The notes under the pieces: model-generated
Told to the model about the DNA's origin: nothing
The model's input: the letters and a program-made list of their open reading frames with translations, nothing else
Databases searched by the model: none
Source of the DNA: Lineus longissimus
Lineage: Eukaryota; Nemertea; Pilidiophora; Heteronemertea; Lineidae
Direction: 5' to 3'
Length of the DNA stretch: 64,000 nucleotides
NCBI RefSeq assembly: GCF_910592395.1
Contig: NC_088318.1
Location: 9,176,349-9,240,348 of the forward strand
Shown: positions 10,640 to 21,440 of the stretch, piece after piece
How positions within the stretch are numbered: the stretch's first letter is position 1
How the letters are laid out: the number at the start of each line of letters is the position of its first letter
Position numbers and translations under genes: made by a program

Positions 10640-10735
10640 CCTGATTGATTTCTGTGGAGACCAGGGTAAGCGCTTGAGCAGTCTTTACTGATTAGCGCTA
10701 TGTAAATATAAACATTACATTACATTACATTACAT
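10640..10735 (-). repeat. SINE/LINE 3' tail with (ACATT)n
   Basis: The words AAGCGCTTGAGCAG and GATTAGCGCTATGTAAATAT are followed by five tandem ACATT units (10709-10733). This AGCGCTATRTAAAT plus short microsatellite is the usual 3' end of L2/CR1 LINEs and of SINEs that borrow their tails. It breaks the BEL-1 gag linker. Confidence 0.5.
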
Positions 10736-10954
10736 CCTTCTTCTTAATCTTGCTGCCATCATATATTAACTTTCCATTTCTTTAATCTTCGAGTCAATCG
10801 ATTTGATCTCCTTTTCCAGGTCCTTTACAGTTTTATCAATCTCTGCAGCACTAGCTCTACTTGTTATATCCTGTGTTACTTGATCTTGCTGAAGACTATT
10901 TTTCACGAATTTGTTGAACAAAACATCCACTATATGGAAATCATACTCCAACGT
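10736..10954 (-). pseudogene. BEL-1 gag, coiled-coil segment
   Basis: Translation on the minus strand gives YDFHIVDVLFNKFVKNSLQQ followed by KTVKDLEKEIKSIDSKIKEM, a heptad pattern suited to a coiled coil, then a stop near 10766. It joins directly to the N-terminal segment at 11909-12172 once the intervening 945-bp element and one copy of its 9-bp duplication are ignored. Confidence 0.7.
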
Positions 10955-11899
10955 CAAGGAGGATACCGCGGTGACGTCACGGCTTTTCCAAGATGGCGCT
11001 GCATATTGTAAACAAACTCGATCCAGGGCCAAGGAAAAATCAAGTCGTCAAACAAAGTTAGATTTTTCGCATCAAATCAGAGTTATTAGTACTTTTCTGC
11101 TATGAAATATGTCTTTAGACAATAAGTTATCATTTGAATAATGAAAAGTGATGTTTTGATGGGGAAAAATAGGGTTTTTAAAACCAAATAGCCGGGCGCC
11201 GATCTTCCAAAATTAGCGATGGTTTCAAAACAGTCTCCCAGATATGGAGCAATCTATTCATTATCATAATGGGATTTGGAGGCATGTTTACAGATTTTAC
11301 AAGTTCGAGACCTGTAGGACCTAAAACTCGCATAGATCCCCATAGATCCCCTCTATTTGTCGAGTTAGCGCCCCTGTAAGATCATGCATTTTCGGACACT
11401 AGAACGAAATCTTCCTGCGGATATCGCGGTTTCGGTGATGATTAAAGAAGAAATTGACTGTTCTTAGAGTTGTATGGGACAGAAATGAGTTCATACTTCA
11501 TGAATACATGAATATATTATGATATGGGCGGGCTTCTAAGTCAAAACAATAGCAAACTCAACTGCATCTCTACCGTGTATCGCGTAGTGCATTGCCTAGT
11601 GTATTTCGTAGTGTATTTTAGCGGAGACATTATTTCCGCACTTTGGCCACGCCAAACGTCTTTTTTATTCGTGGAAGTTAATCTGCTCTGTAAATTTTAT
11701 TTTACACAGGAAGAATCCATACTAGGTATTGCAATAGTTCATGTCTATTGGTGTTTTTGTGTACAGGAGTGCACCAGACAGTGGCACGTGGAGATGCGTT
11801 CAGTGCTGGTGCTGTCAGTAGACTGAATCTGATTGGCCATAGCGATCACTAATATGGGATGTGATCACGTGATATGACGTCACCGCGGTATCCTCCTTG
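10955..11899. mobile_element. M1: 945-bp non-autonomous TIR element with 9-bp TSD (MULE-like)
   Basis: The terminal inverted repeat (TIR) is about 25 bp and begins CAAGGAGGATACCGCGG at 10955, with its mirror ending at 11899. The 9-bp direct repeat CTCCAACGT flanks it at 10946-10954 and 11900-11908. A 9-bp duplication is characteristic of Mutator-like elements, though other superfamilies also reach 8-9 bp. No transposase reading frame is visible inside; the longest open frame (11524-11826, +) has no motif. It splits the BEL-1 gag codons LTLE and YDFH exactly. Confidence 0.8.
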
Positions 11900-11908
11900 C
11901 TCCAACGT

Positions 11909-12172
11909 CAATGTTTTCATTAACAAACTATCCTCTTTTATGGAGTCGCCCCCTATGATATACACAGTTTCTAAGCGCCCACAAATAGTGATGGCTTCAT
12001 CAAACGCCTCCGAACAGCTCTCAAAACATTGTACGACTTCTGCCTTAACAGGTGACTCCTTTTTCAACTCTACGAAAAAGATTGATTTGGCTAGGGTGTA
12101 CCGTATTTTTGCATTAGCTCTGTCCTTTTTTAGTGCTCCTAATGGTGTTTCACTACGACTCCCAGTGGCCAT
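11909..12172 (-). pseudogene. BEL-1 gag, N-terminus
   Basis: The reading frame begins MATGSRSETPLGALKKDRAN at 12172 and continues KIRYTLAKSIFFVELKK, CFESCSEAFDEAITICGRLE and DSLLMKTLTLE. It stops at the M1 insertion. A Met codon 11 residues upstream (12205) is also in frame, but the ATG at 12172 gives the usual short polar gag start. This helical N-terminal region precedes the coiled coil of BEL/Pao gag. Confidence 0.7.
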
Positions 12173-12205
12173 GATGACTTGCAACTGACAAAATTGTAAT
12201 GTCAA

Positions 12206-12534
12206 TGAAATGTCTATAAACTGAATCTCTCTTGGACTACGAGAACGTTACACCGTTTCTACTGTCTCTACACTATAAATGGACTACACCCTATGCATTC
12301 CTATGGACATGACGATCCACAGGCTGATGTACAGTGGTCGCACGTGAGTGGGAGTGGGTTGTCGTCTTGGATTTCATGATTTTAAAAGTATATAAAGTTC
12401 TCTGTTTAACTACTCTATGCTACCAAAATGGTTGTTAGACTCCACCTTGCGTGTCCAAAACACTCCACTCTCAGAACGAGGCGTATGCATTTTCCATTTA
12501 AAAGTTGACTTTACGGTACCAAGGTATTTTAGAA
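12206..12534. other. No gene; possible BEL-1 leader or LTR
   Basis: The segment lies upstream of the BEL-1 gag start and should contain its primer-binding site and LTR. I see no convincing TG...CA pair or primer site. No second copy exists in the window to compare with. Confidence 0.3.
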
Positions 12535-14232
12535 TATCCAACTAGGATTATAAAGGTAATTTCTTAGCCCCGCACAGTGGGTTTCACTCTTGATAAAGGG
12601 GCACTATTGCTAGCAGCTAGGTAGGCAGGATAAAGTTAGACGAAGTAGCCGATAGGGGTCTCTTACCCCTCAAAGTCCGTCACAACTATTCAAGCTTGTA
12701 CAAGGAATACATGCAGCGCTGACTCTAACAAGACCCAATGGGAATGTCGCACAGTCATCTGTCAAAAACAAGACCTATGTTGTAGTATGATCTCTTGCCA
12801 ATATTTAATAATTGCACTATCGTCATCACCTCATCATACTTCATTGACATTACAGGCACACATTGACATCGACCACTGTTGCAATCAATGACACAGTCGC
12901 TATCCAAGTAGCATTATAGAGGTAATTATCATTTTCATACCTCATTAGCATGTGAACCAATCGCGTCGCGTCCTTTGCGATCACGGCAAAGCCTCATGGA
13001 ATAATGTCTTTCACCGTTGAATAATTTTTCATATTCCATGCCAACAACTTCAATTTCTTCATATTCCATGGCTAGAAGTTCAATACTAATATAATATCCA
13101 AGATAAAGTTACAAGAAGTAGTCAATAGGGGTCTCTCACCTCTCACTGTATGTCCACACTATTCACGCTTGTACGAGGAATACATTCAATGCTGAATCTA
13201 ACAACACCCAGTGCCCTTACTCTGTATATTAGTCACTGGAAGATGGCCCATTTCACTCCTTGCTTCTACTTCACCTATAGTCTCATTGCAAACGCCTCAG
13301 TTCTATGATATCACATTCACTTTCAGCTGTCATGCAACGCAACAACTGTGCTATCTGCCATCGCACATCAACGAAGAAGTGCAGCCGCCCACATTCCACC
13401 TCACGTCTGTCCGACCAGCTGCAATCCTCGAGGACGCCCCACTGTACCACGATTTCACTACGATGTTTCACAAGAAGGAGCAGTGCGCGAGATAGGCTAA
13501 TGAGCAGACTTCCCTCGCTTGAGTTTCGGAAGAATGTTCCATATCGCGCTAAGCTGACCACTGCTGACCATGACAGGCGTGCATTGGACTGGTACAGGTT
13601 GGAACTGAACATTGAATATGCTGGTGGTGACGCTTTCTGATGAGAAGTTGGTCGTGACTGATGCAGTATCCTTCAACAGCATCGTTCAATCATTGCTCTC
13701 TGAGCTGCCTTGATTCTGTACTTACCCAAATACTAAGACCAAATGCCTGTTGACTGTGCTTTAAGAGAGACTGGCGCCATGCCTAGAGATATGACTGACC
13801 CCTATTGGCAAATTTGTATGACTTTATCTTGCCTACCTAGCTGCTGCCTATAGTCTCCCTTTAACTGCAGAACACTTCAAAGTCGATAAAATGCCATGTT
13901 CCACCTTTTAATGTGTTCAGACCGCCATTTTCAAAATAATCAAATCAGGACACTGCCTTCTAGTCTCATAATAAATTTTGCTTTCCTCAATAATAACATT
14001 TCTTCTTCTTCAATGCTTTCATCATTCCAAACTTCTCCTCCTCTGACTTTTACAGGGGTACAGTCATGGCAATCAAAACCCAAATACTGAGACCAAATGC
14101 CTGTTGACTGTGCTTTAAGAGAGACTGGCGCCATGCCTAGTCTCTCTTAAAGCACAGTCAACAGACACCAACCCCCTCAGACTCAGAAACCACAAACGCC
14201 CAACCCTTCCTGCTACCTTAATACTTCTGGAT
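12535..14232 (-). repeat. Repeat R, copy 1 (inverted relative to the other copies)
   Basis: This segment is the reverse complement of 56969-58683, nearly identical by eye over about 1.7 kb. It carries an inner block S (12597-13860) with inverted ends (AGGGAGACTATAGGCAGCAG against AGGGGCACTATTGCTAGCAG) and TTAA at one side. It also contains a hairpin formed by TGTGCTTTAAGAGAGACT and its complement near 14110-14160. The boundary at 14232 (ATCCAGAAGTATTAAGG read on the minus strand) is shared by all three copies. It joins straight to BEL-2 gag sequence. Confidence 0.75.
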
Positions 14233-14855
14233 AGGAAGTATGGGGGTCCGCGTAGACAAATCACGTTTCGACTAGACCATTTCGAGAATTTCAAGCAAGT
14301 GGGATGGTCATCCAAGATATTTAGAAAAGTTGGCCGAGTTATTTGATGTCCTAATAGTCAACTTAGAAGACGGGGGGCTACACTACCAGATGGGCAGTGA
14401 TTCACTCCACTTCAGTCTGGAAAAGAAACTGACAGAATGGTTGTTTGCAAGATATCGATAATGGGTTTATGAGAACAGAGCAGAAGAGTCGGTTACGACA
14501 ATGAGGGAATTTGTTAATGGAGAGTCACAGTTTCAGATTACTGCATCCGAAACGATACATGGAGTAAACATTTGTTCTAGAATAGACACCGATAGCTTCA
14601 GGACCCACGTTACAACGACAGCTGTTAAGACAACACAATCAGAAAGATCATCTTGTAAGGTGTGTGAAGAGTCACATGGAGTCTGGACATGCGCCGACTT
14701 TAAGAAAATGCCACACAAACAGAAAATGTCCTTTGCCAAAGAAAACAAACTTTGTTTTCGTTGCCTTGGTTACGGACATGCTGGCGTTTCCTGTGAGGGG
14801 AGCAGAGAATGCGGGATAGACGGATGCAAACTAAGTCATCATCGTCTTTTAATAA
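14233..14855 (+). pseudogene. BEL-2: gag fragment of another BEL/Pao element
   Basis: Reading on the plus strand gives RKYGGPRRQITFRLDHFENF, then AELFDVLIVNLEDGG, TMREFVNGESQFQITASETI, and the knuckle motifs CKVCEESHGVWTCADF, CFRCLGYGHAGVSCEG and CGIDGCKLSHHRLL. It corresponds to BEL-1 gag from the middle to the second knuckle, with frameshifts before 14500. The 5' side is cut by repeat R copy 1 and the 3' side by a LINE tail. No protease or RT remains. Confidence 0.8.
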
Positions 14856-14943
14856 TAATAATAAAATTGTTATTTATATGGCGCAACTTTCCAGGATTAG
14901 TCCTGTTCAAGTGCGCCCTCCCGTCGAGTTGTAGTATTGACTA
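14856..14943 (-). repeat. LINE/SINE 3' tail with (TTA)n
   Basis: On the minus strand GGCGCACTTGAACAGGACTA leads to GCGCCATATAAATAACAAT and then TTATTATTATTATTA. This is the 3'-end pattern of L2/CR1-type LINEs or their partner SINEs. The other end is lost at the mariner insertion. Confidence 0.55.
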
Positions 14944-14945
14944 TA

Positions 14946-17228
14946 CAGGGTGTATCAGAAAAAATTAGACTGTCGAAAAAATCATCATAAAATTAACATA
15001 GGGAGGAGTTTCGAAAAACTGGTACACCCCTTTGTAGAGGGTGTGATTCTGCATCGTATTATACCAGTGTCATCGTTAACACTTTACGTTCCAATGAGCA
15101 TGGACAATTTGAATTTTGAAAAATTAAAGTCCTTTGCGCACGGGAATGTGAGGGTTAAAATTGGATGTGTCAAAGTGAATTAAAAATGTAGATGGAGTTT
15201 TACTCGCATGCCAAAGCGTTTTTGAAATAATTAACCCTTTCACCCTCTAATCCTGAAACAAAACTATCTCATTTCTGAGTGTAGATCTTCATCAAGGGGT
15301 TAACGCAATGGCATGGAGTGGTCATGACCATAATAACCATAAGTCCTATCTTGTCAATTTCATATTTTCTTCAAATAGCTACCTTATGTTGGTTAGATAA
15401 TAGGCCTAACGTAATTCCTGGCCATAAATCTGTGAGCATCTGTGCATTTTGTCCTCACTGTTTGGCTTGTGTCCTGTGGTATGGATGTAAAATGGTCAGG
15501 CCACAGTACACCCCTCATCAGAGGTCTTTTCTGGTTACTGAATATCTCCAAACCAAAAGTGTCCCTGCTGTTCTTGAGCGGATCCAACGTCAATTTCCAA
15601 ATGTGAGAGTTCCAAGTCGTGCCACTGTCTTCAACAATGTCAATAAGTACCGTACTTCTGGAACCAGCCACAATCTCAACAAAGGGAGGTCGGGCCGACG
15701 TAGGACGGAACGTACTCCAGCCAACATTGAAGCAGTGAGGACCCTCCTCGACGAACACCATGTCGGACAAGAGAGAGAGGAGACCATCAGCTGCAGAAGG
15801 AACGGTCTTGGCATGTCGTCAACCACATTCAAATCGTATCACGCGCCTTGACCTGCGATTCCACCCGTACCAAATGATTAAGAGGCATCAACTTCTTCCC
15901 GACGATTTGGCACGTCGCCTACGATTCTGCCAGTGGTTGCTTGGACAGCGGCAACGTTTCCTCGATGACTTTATCATCGGAGATGAGTCTGGCTTCGCCA
16001 TGAATGCTTTTGTGAACAGCCATAACGTAAGGGAATATCGCCCGAGGGGAGAGCAGCCACTTGATTTTGCATACGAGCGCAATGACGCCCGGCACAAGGT
16101 AACGGTCTGGATTGAGTTAGTCGGCAACAGAGCCATCGTCGGACCTTTCTTCTTTCGCCAAAACCTGAATGGCGAGGACTACCTCCAAATGATCAATGAA
16201 CGTATGGTTCCCGCTATCAACAGAATGCGCAGGTTTAGGCCACAAGGAAGGGATGCCATCGAATTCAGGCGCACTTGGTGGGCGAAGGATGGCGCGCCAC
16301 CCCACAAACGGAGGGTTGTTACCGAGCGGCTGACAGAACTGTTCGGAGACAGAGTTGTTGCGTTGAACAGACCAGTGGAATGGCCTCCGCGGTCTCCCGA
16401 CCACTCGACTACTTCCTGTGGGGCCACCTTAAATCAAAGGTTTATGTCAAACCCCCTGCCAACCTGGATGATCTTGAGAGAAGGATCACAGCCGAAGTTG
16501 AGATCTTAAGGGAAGACGGAGCGGTGATAAGGCGTGATGTTGGGCACATGTTGCGAAGGGCACAGATCTGCGTTCAAAGAAACGGTGCCCACGTGGAGGA
16601 CTAATGAACTTTTGATTGTCCCATTGCACCATGACAGGAAATTCCAGAAAGTACGAGAACTTGTACGAGAATTGTGTGATTTGACAGTTTAATTCATTGT
16701 ACATTTACATGTACATGTACATCGTGAATGCTTTGTTAAAAATGCCAATGGGCTACTGTACAATTAGGTTATTTTTTCTTTTAAGTGATCTTCCTCAGCC
16801 GAACAATGACGGTGTACGCTTATATTCATGTAAACCTAACAGTCAGTACATGTAAAACAGTTTAAGTTTCTTGACCCGTTGATGAAGATCAACACTCAGA
16901 AATGAGATATTTTTGTTTCAGGATTAGAGGGTGAAAGGGTTAATTATTTCAAAAACGCTTTGGCACGCGAGTAAAACTCCATCTAAACTTTTCATTCACT
17001 TTGACACATCCAATTTTAACCCTCACATTCCCGTGCGCAAAGGACTTTAATTTTTCAAAATTCAAATTGTCCATGCTCATTGTAACGTAAAGTGTTAACG
17101 ATGACACTGGTATAATTCGATGCAAAATCACACCCTCTACAAAGGGGTGTACCAGTTTTTCGAAACTCCTCCCTATGTTAATTTTATGATGATTTTTTCG
17201 ACAGTCTAATTTTTTCTGATACACCCTG
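14946..17228 (+). mobile_element. Mariner-type transposon with ~350-bp terminal inverted repeats
   Basis: The ends begin CAGGGTGTATCAGAAAAAAT and are flanked by TA (14944-14945 and 17229-17230), the Tc1/mariner target. The left arm (about 14946-15300) and right arm (about 16875-17228) match nearly base for base, with about a dozen differences by eye. That is very long compared with the usual 25-30-bp mariner ends. A transposase gene lies between the arms. Confidence 0.9.
15492..16604 (+). pseudogene. Mariner-family transposase with DUF4817-type HTH, two frameshifts
   Basis: The start MVRPQYTPHQRSFLVTEYL lies at 15492, followed by a helix-turn-helix region (PNVRVPSRATVFNNVNKYR) of the DUF4817 kind common in arthropod and marine mariners. 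Catalytic motifs are IIGDESGFAMN (first Asp), WWAKDGAPPHKR (second Asp) and EWPPRSPD (third Asp); I count 36 residues between the second and third. Frameshifts occur near 15830 (before NRITRLDLRFHPY) and near 16400 (before PLDYFLWGHLKSKVY). The C-terminus HVED ends at 16604. All three acidic residues survive, so only two indels separate this copy from an open frame. The enzyme would cut and paste the element at TA. Confidence 0.9.
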
Positions 17229-17230
17229 TA

Positions 17231-17797
17231 TATATGTTTATTTCGTACTAGGTACAATCAGAGGTGCATGGTGTTGAAATATATACAGTGCTGTAACAAG
17301 TTTGACAAAATATCGATACAAAATGAGGACATATAATTTAGTTGTACATGAGGCACTCCAGCGGTAGAATCCCATCAACCGAGGAAGTCACCTAAGATGT
17401 ACATAAATAGTCTAATATCTCATTGATCTCCTCGGTTGCTAAGAATCCATCACCCGAGTCCTGTAAATCTTTGTTGCAATTTTTGGTAGGGTTTGCAGCC
17501 GCGAAGACGGCTCCGTCCGGCGCCCCCGGAATTGGTCCGGTGGCCAGGTGCTGATGTTGTTGCGTGTGCGTTAGAAGACGGGAGGAAATGCTAAACCCAG
17601 AACAAATAACTGTTTTAAACCGTTTTTAAGAGAAAGAATGTAAGATCAGATGTGTCACGAGAGAGATCATTAAATCATTCATTAAAGGTATAACGCGTTA
17701 AGAAGTTATTGATGACATTCGAGGCAGCAGCCACCACAACCAGACTTTCGGTTTAAAACAAATTGATCTGATCGGCTTGCACGCACACACATACATA
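17231..17797. other. No gene; likely BEL-3 leader/LTR region
   Basis: The interval lies between the mariner and the BEL-3 gag start, where an LTR and primer site should be. I find no LTR pair because the 3' part of BEL-3 is missing, and no clear primer-binding site. Confidence 0.3.
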
Positions 17798-20372
17798 ATG
17801 CATTCGATGAGTGAATCACACGACGGCGCACCGCGGAGTGGAAGGAGAAATGGTCCCGCTGGAAACGTGTCTTTAGAGGTAGCCGAGGCCCTGCTGCAGT
17901 TGGCGGACGCCAAGTTACCCAGTGGTGCATCTTCATGGGCTAGTAGTAGGCATAACAACAGTTGTAGCAATAGCATAATAACCACAAGTAGAAGGCCTAG
18001 CACTAGCAGTAATAGGTCCTCCAAGTCCAGGCAGAGCCAGAGGAAGTTGTTGGAGGCCGAGATGGAGAAGACGAGACTCATCGCTGAACAACAGATGGCT
18101 GAGGCCCAGATTGAAACTGAGATGGCAAGAAAACAGGTTCAGATTAATTTGGCAATGAGAAGAAGGATGATTGACATTCGCGCAGAGATGAGCGCCACAC
18201 TTCAGTCTGTAGACCGAGATCTTGAGGAACGGTTGAGGGATTTTGAGGATGAGGACTTAGAGGTCCAAAATCAAGATGAAGAACCAGTTTCGAAGGATAG
18301 AGTCTGCAAAGAAGATACAGGTCACAAGTTGTTTGATGTCCTTGAGTCCCACAAGCAGAATGGTAGGGTTGATGTTGCCGGGGACCGAGATGCCATGCCT
18401 GGGCCTAATGCTTTGCTGTCCAGTTGGGGTGATGCTGCCCGAGAGGGTCCAGTCGCTGTCGACAACAGATCTGTTTATCAAGATATGGGTGATAAGTCGA
18501 AACCGGATGATTTCTGCGCTGATGCTGAAGTTAGGAAGTACGCTACCCAGGATAGAAATGAAATTGGTAATGGCAGTCCTACAGGGATAGAGTCTGATGA
18601 AGTCCAACAGAAGAACACTGAATCAGCTGATATGGGTGTGAAACCTTGGTTGCCACGTTTCGATACTCACAGTGAAGATGTTCGAGATAGCACCAGCACA
18701 AGCGGATACATGCATGCATGTACATGGCTTGCAAGGGATAAAGAAAGGCAAACACAGTGGATCAGCAGATAGAGTCCAACCCTGGTTATCACATTTCCAC
18801 ACCCAAGATGCTGCTCAAGAGACCAGATCAATGATGGTGCACACTCATGTAATAGGTCAAGAGGTGGAATTTCAGCGGCACACTAGGTCAGAGGATAAGG
18901 GTGCGAAACCAGAGCTGACACATTCTTCCACACAGAGTCATGATGTGAAGCGAGGTAGCCGTGCCATGATCCCAAGTCATAATGATCACACTGCTAGTAT
19001 CAATAGTCATAGGGAGGTTAACCAGTTGACATCGCCTGTACAACCAAAGCCTGATGAGATTCAAGTTGGTCAGAGCCGAGATGTAGAGCATGTCAGCAGA
19101 GAGGGCAGAGGGTACATCTTTCAAGATCAACAGATGAAAGCTGATCAACATCCTAGTTCAACAGGTCATCGTCACGCTGAAGGCAGGGGATACAACTTTC
19201 AAGGTCAACAGATGAAAGCTGATCAACATCCTAGTTCAACAGGTCATCGTCACGCTGAAGACAGGGGATACAACTTTCAAGGTCAACAGATGAAAGCTGA
19301 TCAACATCCTAGTTCAACAGGTCATCGTCACGCTGAAGACAGGGGATACAACTTTCAAGGTCAACAGATGAAAGCTGATCAACATCCTAGTTCAACAGGT
19401 CATCGTCACGCTGAAGACAGGGGATACAACTTTCAAGGTCAACAGATGAAAGCTGATCAACATCCTAGTTCAACAGGTCATCGTCACGCTGAAGACAGGG
19501 GATACAGCTTTCAAGTTCAAGGTCAAATGGATCCTAGAGATGCCTTCTTGCCCATAGTCGACCATCTGCAAGCACTCCAGACACGGCTAGAGCTCCCAAG
19601 GCCCGAGCTAAAAGGGTTCTCTGGAGACCCGCTTGATTATCCACGATTCACAACAGCATTTAGACAGAACATCGAATCCAGAACCCGTGATCCAGGAGAG
19701 TTATACCAGAATCTCAGGAAATACTGCAGTGGAAAGGCCAGCGAAGTCATATTGAGATATGATATGCTAGCGACAGATGAGGGCTACAGCCAAGCTAAGC
19801 GAGAACTGTATCTAAATTTCGGACAGCCTCATCTCATCACGATGGAGTTTCACAGGAAACTGAAGACCCAGGGTGACGTCAAGGCTGGCGACAGGAATGC
19901 GATGCGAAAATATGCAGATCTTCTGGAGACCACAGAGTTGTCTCTACGTAGTGTTAACAAGGAAAAGTCACTAGATCATCCAGATTACCTAGTCGATGTG
20001 ATCGCAAAACTACCGATGCATGATCGCCGCAGCTGGTTAAGAAAGGCAGCCAGGATCAGAGAGGAGTACGGGGAGGTCACTTTTTCAGAAGTTGTCAGAT
20101 TCATCAAGGGACTTTCAAGGGAGGTAAACGACAGCAAATTTGCAGCCTTGCTTGAGCATAAGAATGATAAGCGGAAGAACAATGATGCAGTCAAAGATCG
20201 GAACAAGACCCCCTCCGTAAAGACATTATCACAGATGGCCAGGAGAGCTCGAAGGATGAGAAGTCCAGATCAAATGTCAATAATACTGGCGAAGCTAAGA
20301 AGAAAACTTGGAAGAGTACCAAGCAACAAGGATCTGAAAGGACAACCCAGAGTACTAGTAAACCTAGTGTGA
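17798..20372 (+). pseudogene. BEL-3 gag
   Basis: The probable start is the ATG at 17798 (MHSMSESHDGAPRSGRRNG). A coiled-coil segment follows (KLLEAEMEKTRLIAEQQMAE; residues ~85-145), then a long polar region. A frameshift near 18715 carries the coding pattern into the frame that runs to 20372. A 26-residue tandem repeat (19101-19490) follows. The DUF1759-type capsid domain then starts at RLELPRPELKGFSGDPLDYP and includes CSGKASEVILRYDMLATDEG and PMHDRRSWLRKAARI. A basic tail ends at 20372 and overlaps the start of the next frame by 4 bp, suggesting programmed frameshifting or decay. Gag would build the virus-like particle. Confidence 0.8.
19101..19490 (+). repeat. Five in-frame 78-bp tandem repeats in BEL-3 gag
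   Basis: Each 78-bp unit encodes 26 residues (core GYNFQGQQMKADQHPSSTG followed by HRHAED). Five full copies and a partial sixth are almost identical at the DNA level. Only the first unit differs clearly (YIFQDQQ). Unit length is a multiple of three, so the frame is kept. The near-identity points to recent expansion or repeated homogenisation. Confidence 0.95.
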
Positions 20373-21156
20373 AATGTACTCATTGCACCAGTGGACCATC
20401 GCATTCCATCTGGGAGTGTTCAAGTGTCAAGAGGTTGCCATGGAAACAGAAGCAGGACATCATAAAGGGAATGGGACTCTGTTTTAATTGCCTGAATGCT
20501 GACAACAAGGTCACTGCCCACAACTCAGCCAGGAAATGCCCTCTCCCTAAGGAATGTCAAAAGATGGGATGCAAGTCTACAACTAAGCATCATACTCCCC
20601 TACACTTTGACAAGGCTGAAGACAGGGATGGAACCACCCCCACTGTAATTGGTAACAGCTTCCTGGGAAAAACCGAAGATAAAGTCCTGTTCCCAGCATT
20701 CCCTGTCATAGGCAGATGTCCAGCTACCAGAAAGGAAATGAAGACTTGGGCAGGAATCGATTCCTACTCCAGCGCCTCTCTGTGTGAAGAAGACGTTCTG
20801 CAGGAATTATCCATAGAGCCAGATGAAAAGCCAGTCGAATTGAAGACATTGAATGGAGTTAGTGCGGGTAAAAGCACTAAAATCAGTCTGAAAATTTCCG
20901 GATTGGATGGTAACGCTGGATCGATATTCCTGAAGTATACTCTTGGGAAAGTTTGCCTATGGGAGACAAACACCTGCCGTCTAAGGAAATTTGGTCAAGT
21001 TATGAGCATCTGAGAGACTTACCCACCCCAGAGAGTCCAGTTGGAAAGATTAAGGTTTTGATTGGAGGAAACATCCCAGCAGCCCACAAGCAACTCGAAT
21101 GGAAAGAAGGATCCAAACCAGAGGAGCCAATTGCAGCCAGATATCCATGCTACTGA
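20369..21156 (+). pseudogene. BEL-3 zinc knuckles, degenerate protease and RT leader
   Basis: It starts MKCTHCTSGPSHSIWECSSV, with the second knuckle at MGLCFNCLNADNK and a third cluster CPLPKECQKMGCKSTTKHHT (residues ~1-75). The protease region has TWAGIDSYSSASLCEEDVL; only a vague relic of the usual active-site triad (IDSYSS) can be seen. After a frameshift near 20955 the sequence continues LPSKEIWSSYEHLRDLPTPE and KVLIGGNIPAAHKQLEW, the conserved BEL segment between protease and RT. The frame then ends where other DNA joins. Confidence 0.75.
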
Positions 21157-21440
21157 CGGCAGTAAAGCTTTTATAGAGCGCCTACGAGGTAAAATGATAA
21201 ACTGCACACGGCGTGTTGGTGGTAAGTTGACCACATTAAAAGGGGGGGGGGGCAATTATACTTTATGGTTCACATCACAACTTCACAGAATTGTATACTT
21301 TTGAGCCAAACAGTTGAAAATGTGCAGCACTTTTTGTGAAACACGCCACATACTATACGAATGTGCTGAACGGATTTCGGTCGTGGCAAGTGTCCTCCGT
21401 AATACATCATCAGCTCGGCCACAGTAGTAGGTTTACTTAC

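Larger units (their letters stand above)
5080..12172 (-). mobile_element. BEL-1: degraded BEL/Pao LTR retrotransposon
   Basis: Read on the minus strand, the order is gag, zinc knuckle, aspartic protease, RT and RNase H, which is the BEL/Pao order. The gag start is the ATG at 12172. The visible pol ends inside RNase H near 5080, so integrase and the 3' LTR are missing. Two DNA transposons sit inside gag (7940-10049 and 10955-11899), as does a SINE/LINE-like tail (about 10660-10735). Many stops and frameshifts show it is dead. I could not identify an upstream LTR; the 12206-12534 interval would be the place to look. Confidence 0.85.
17798..21156 (+). mobile_element. BEL-3: 5' half of a BEL/Pao retrotransposon
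   Basis: Gag, zinc knuckles, the protease region and the first stretch of the RT leader are present in order on the plus strand. Sequence similarity to BEL pol stops near 21156, after PAAHKQLEWKEGSKPEEPIA. RT, RNase H, integrase and LTRs are absent. The gag region is the largest coding block in the window. A frameshift near 18715 divides it. Confidence 0.85.

Noticed and set aside
16949-17257. A gene in the right arm of the mariner (copy at 14950-15183)
   Set aside because: It is arm sequence duplicated by the inverted repeat, without motif; kept only as a low-interest observation.
19101-19490. 78-bp direct repeats as a possible array or satellite
   Set aside because: They are in frame within BEL-3 gag and encode a 26-residue repeat, so they are a coding minisatellite.
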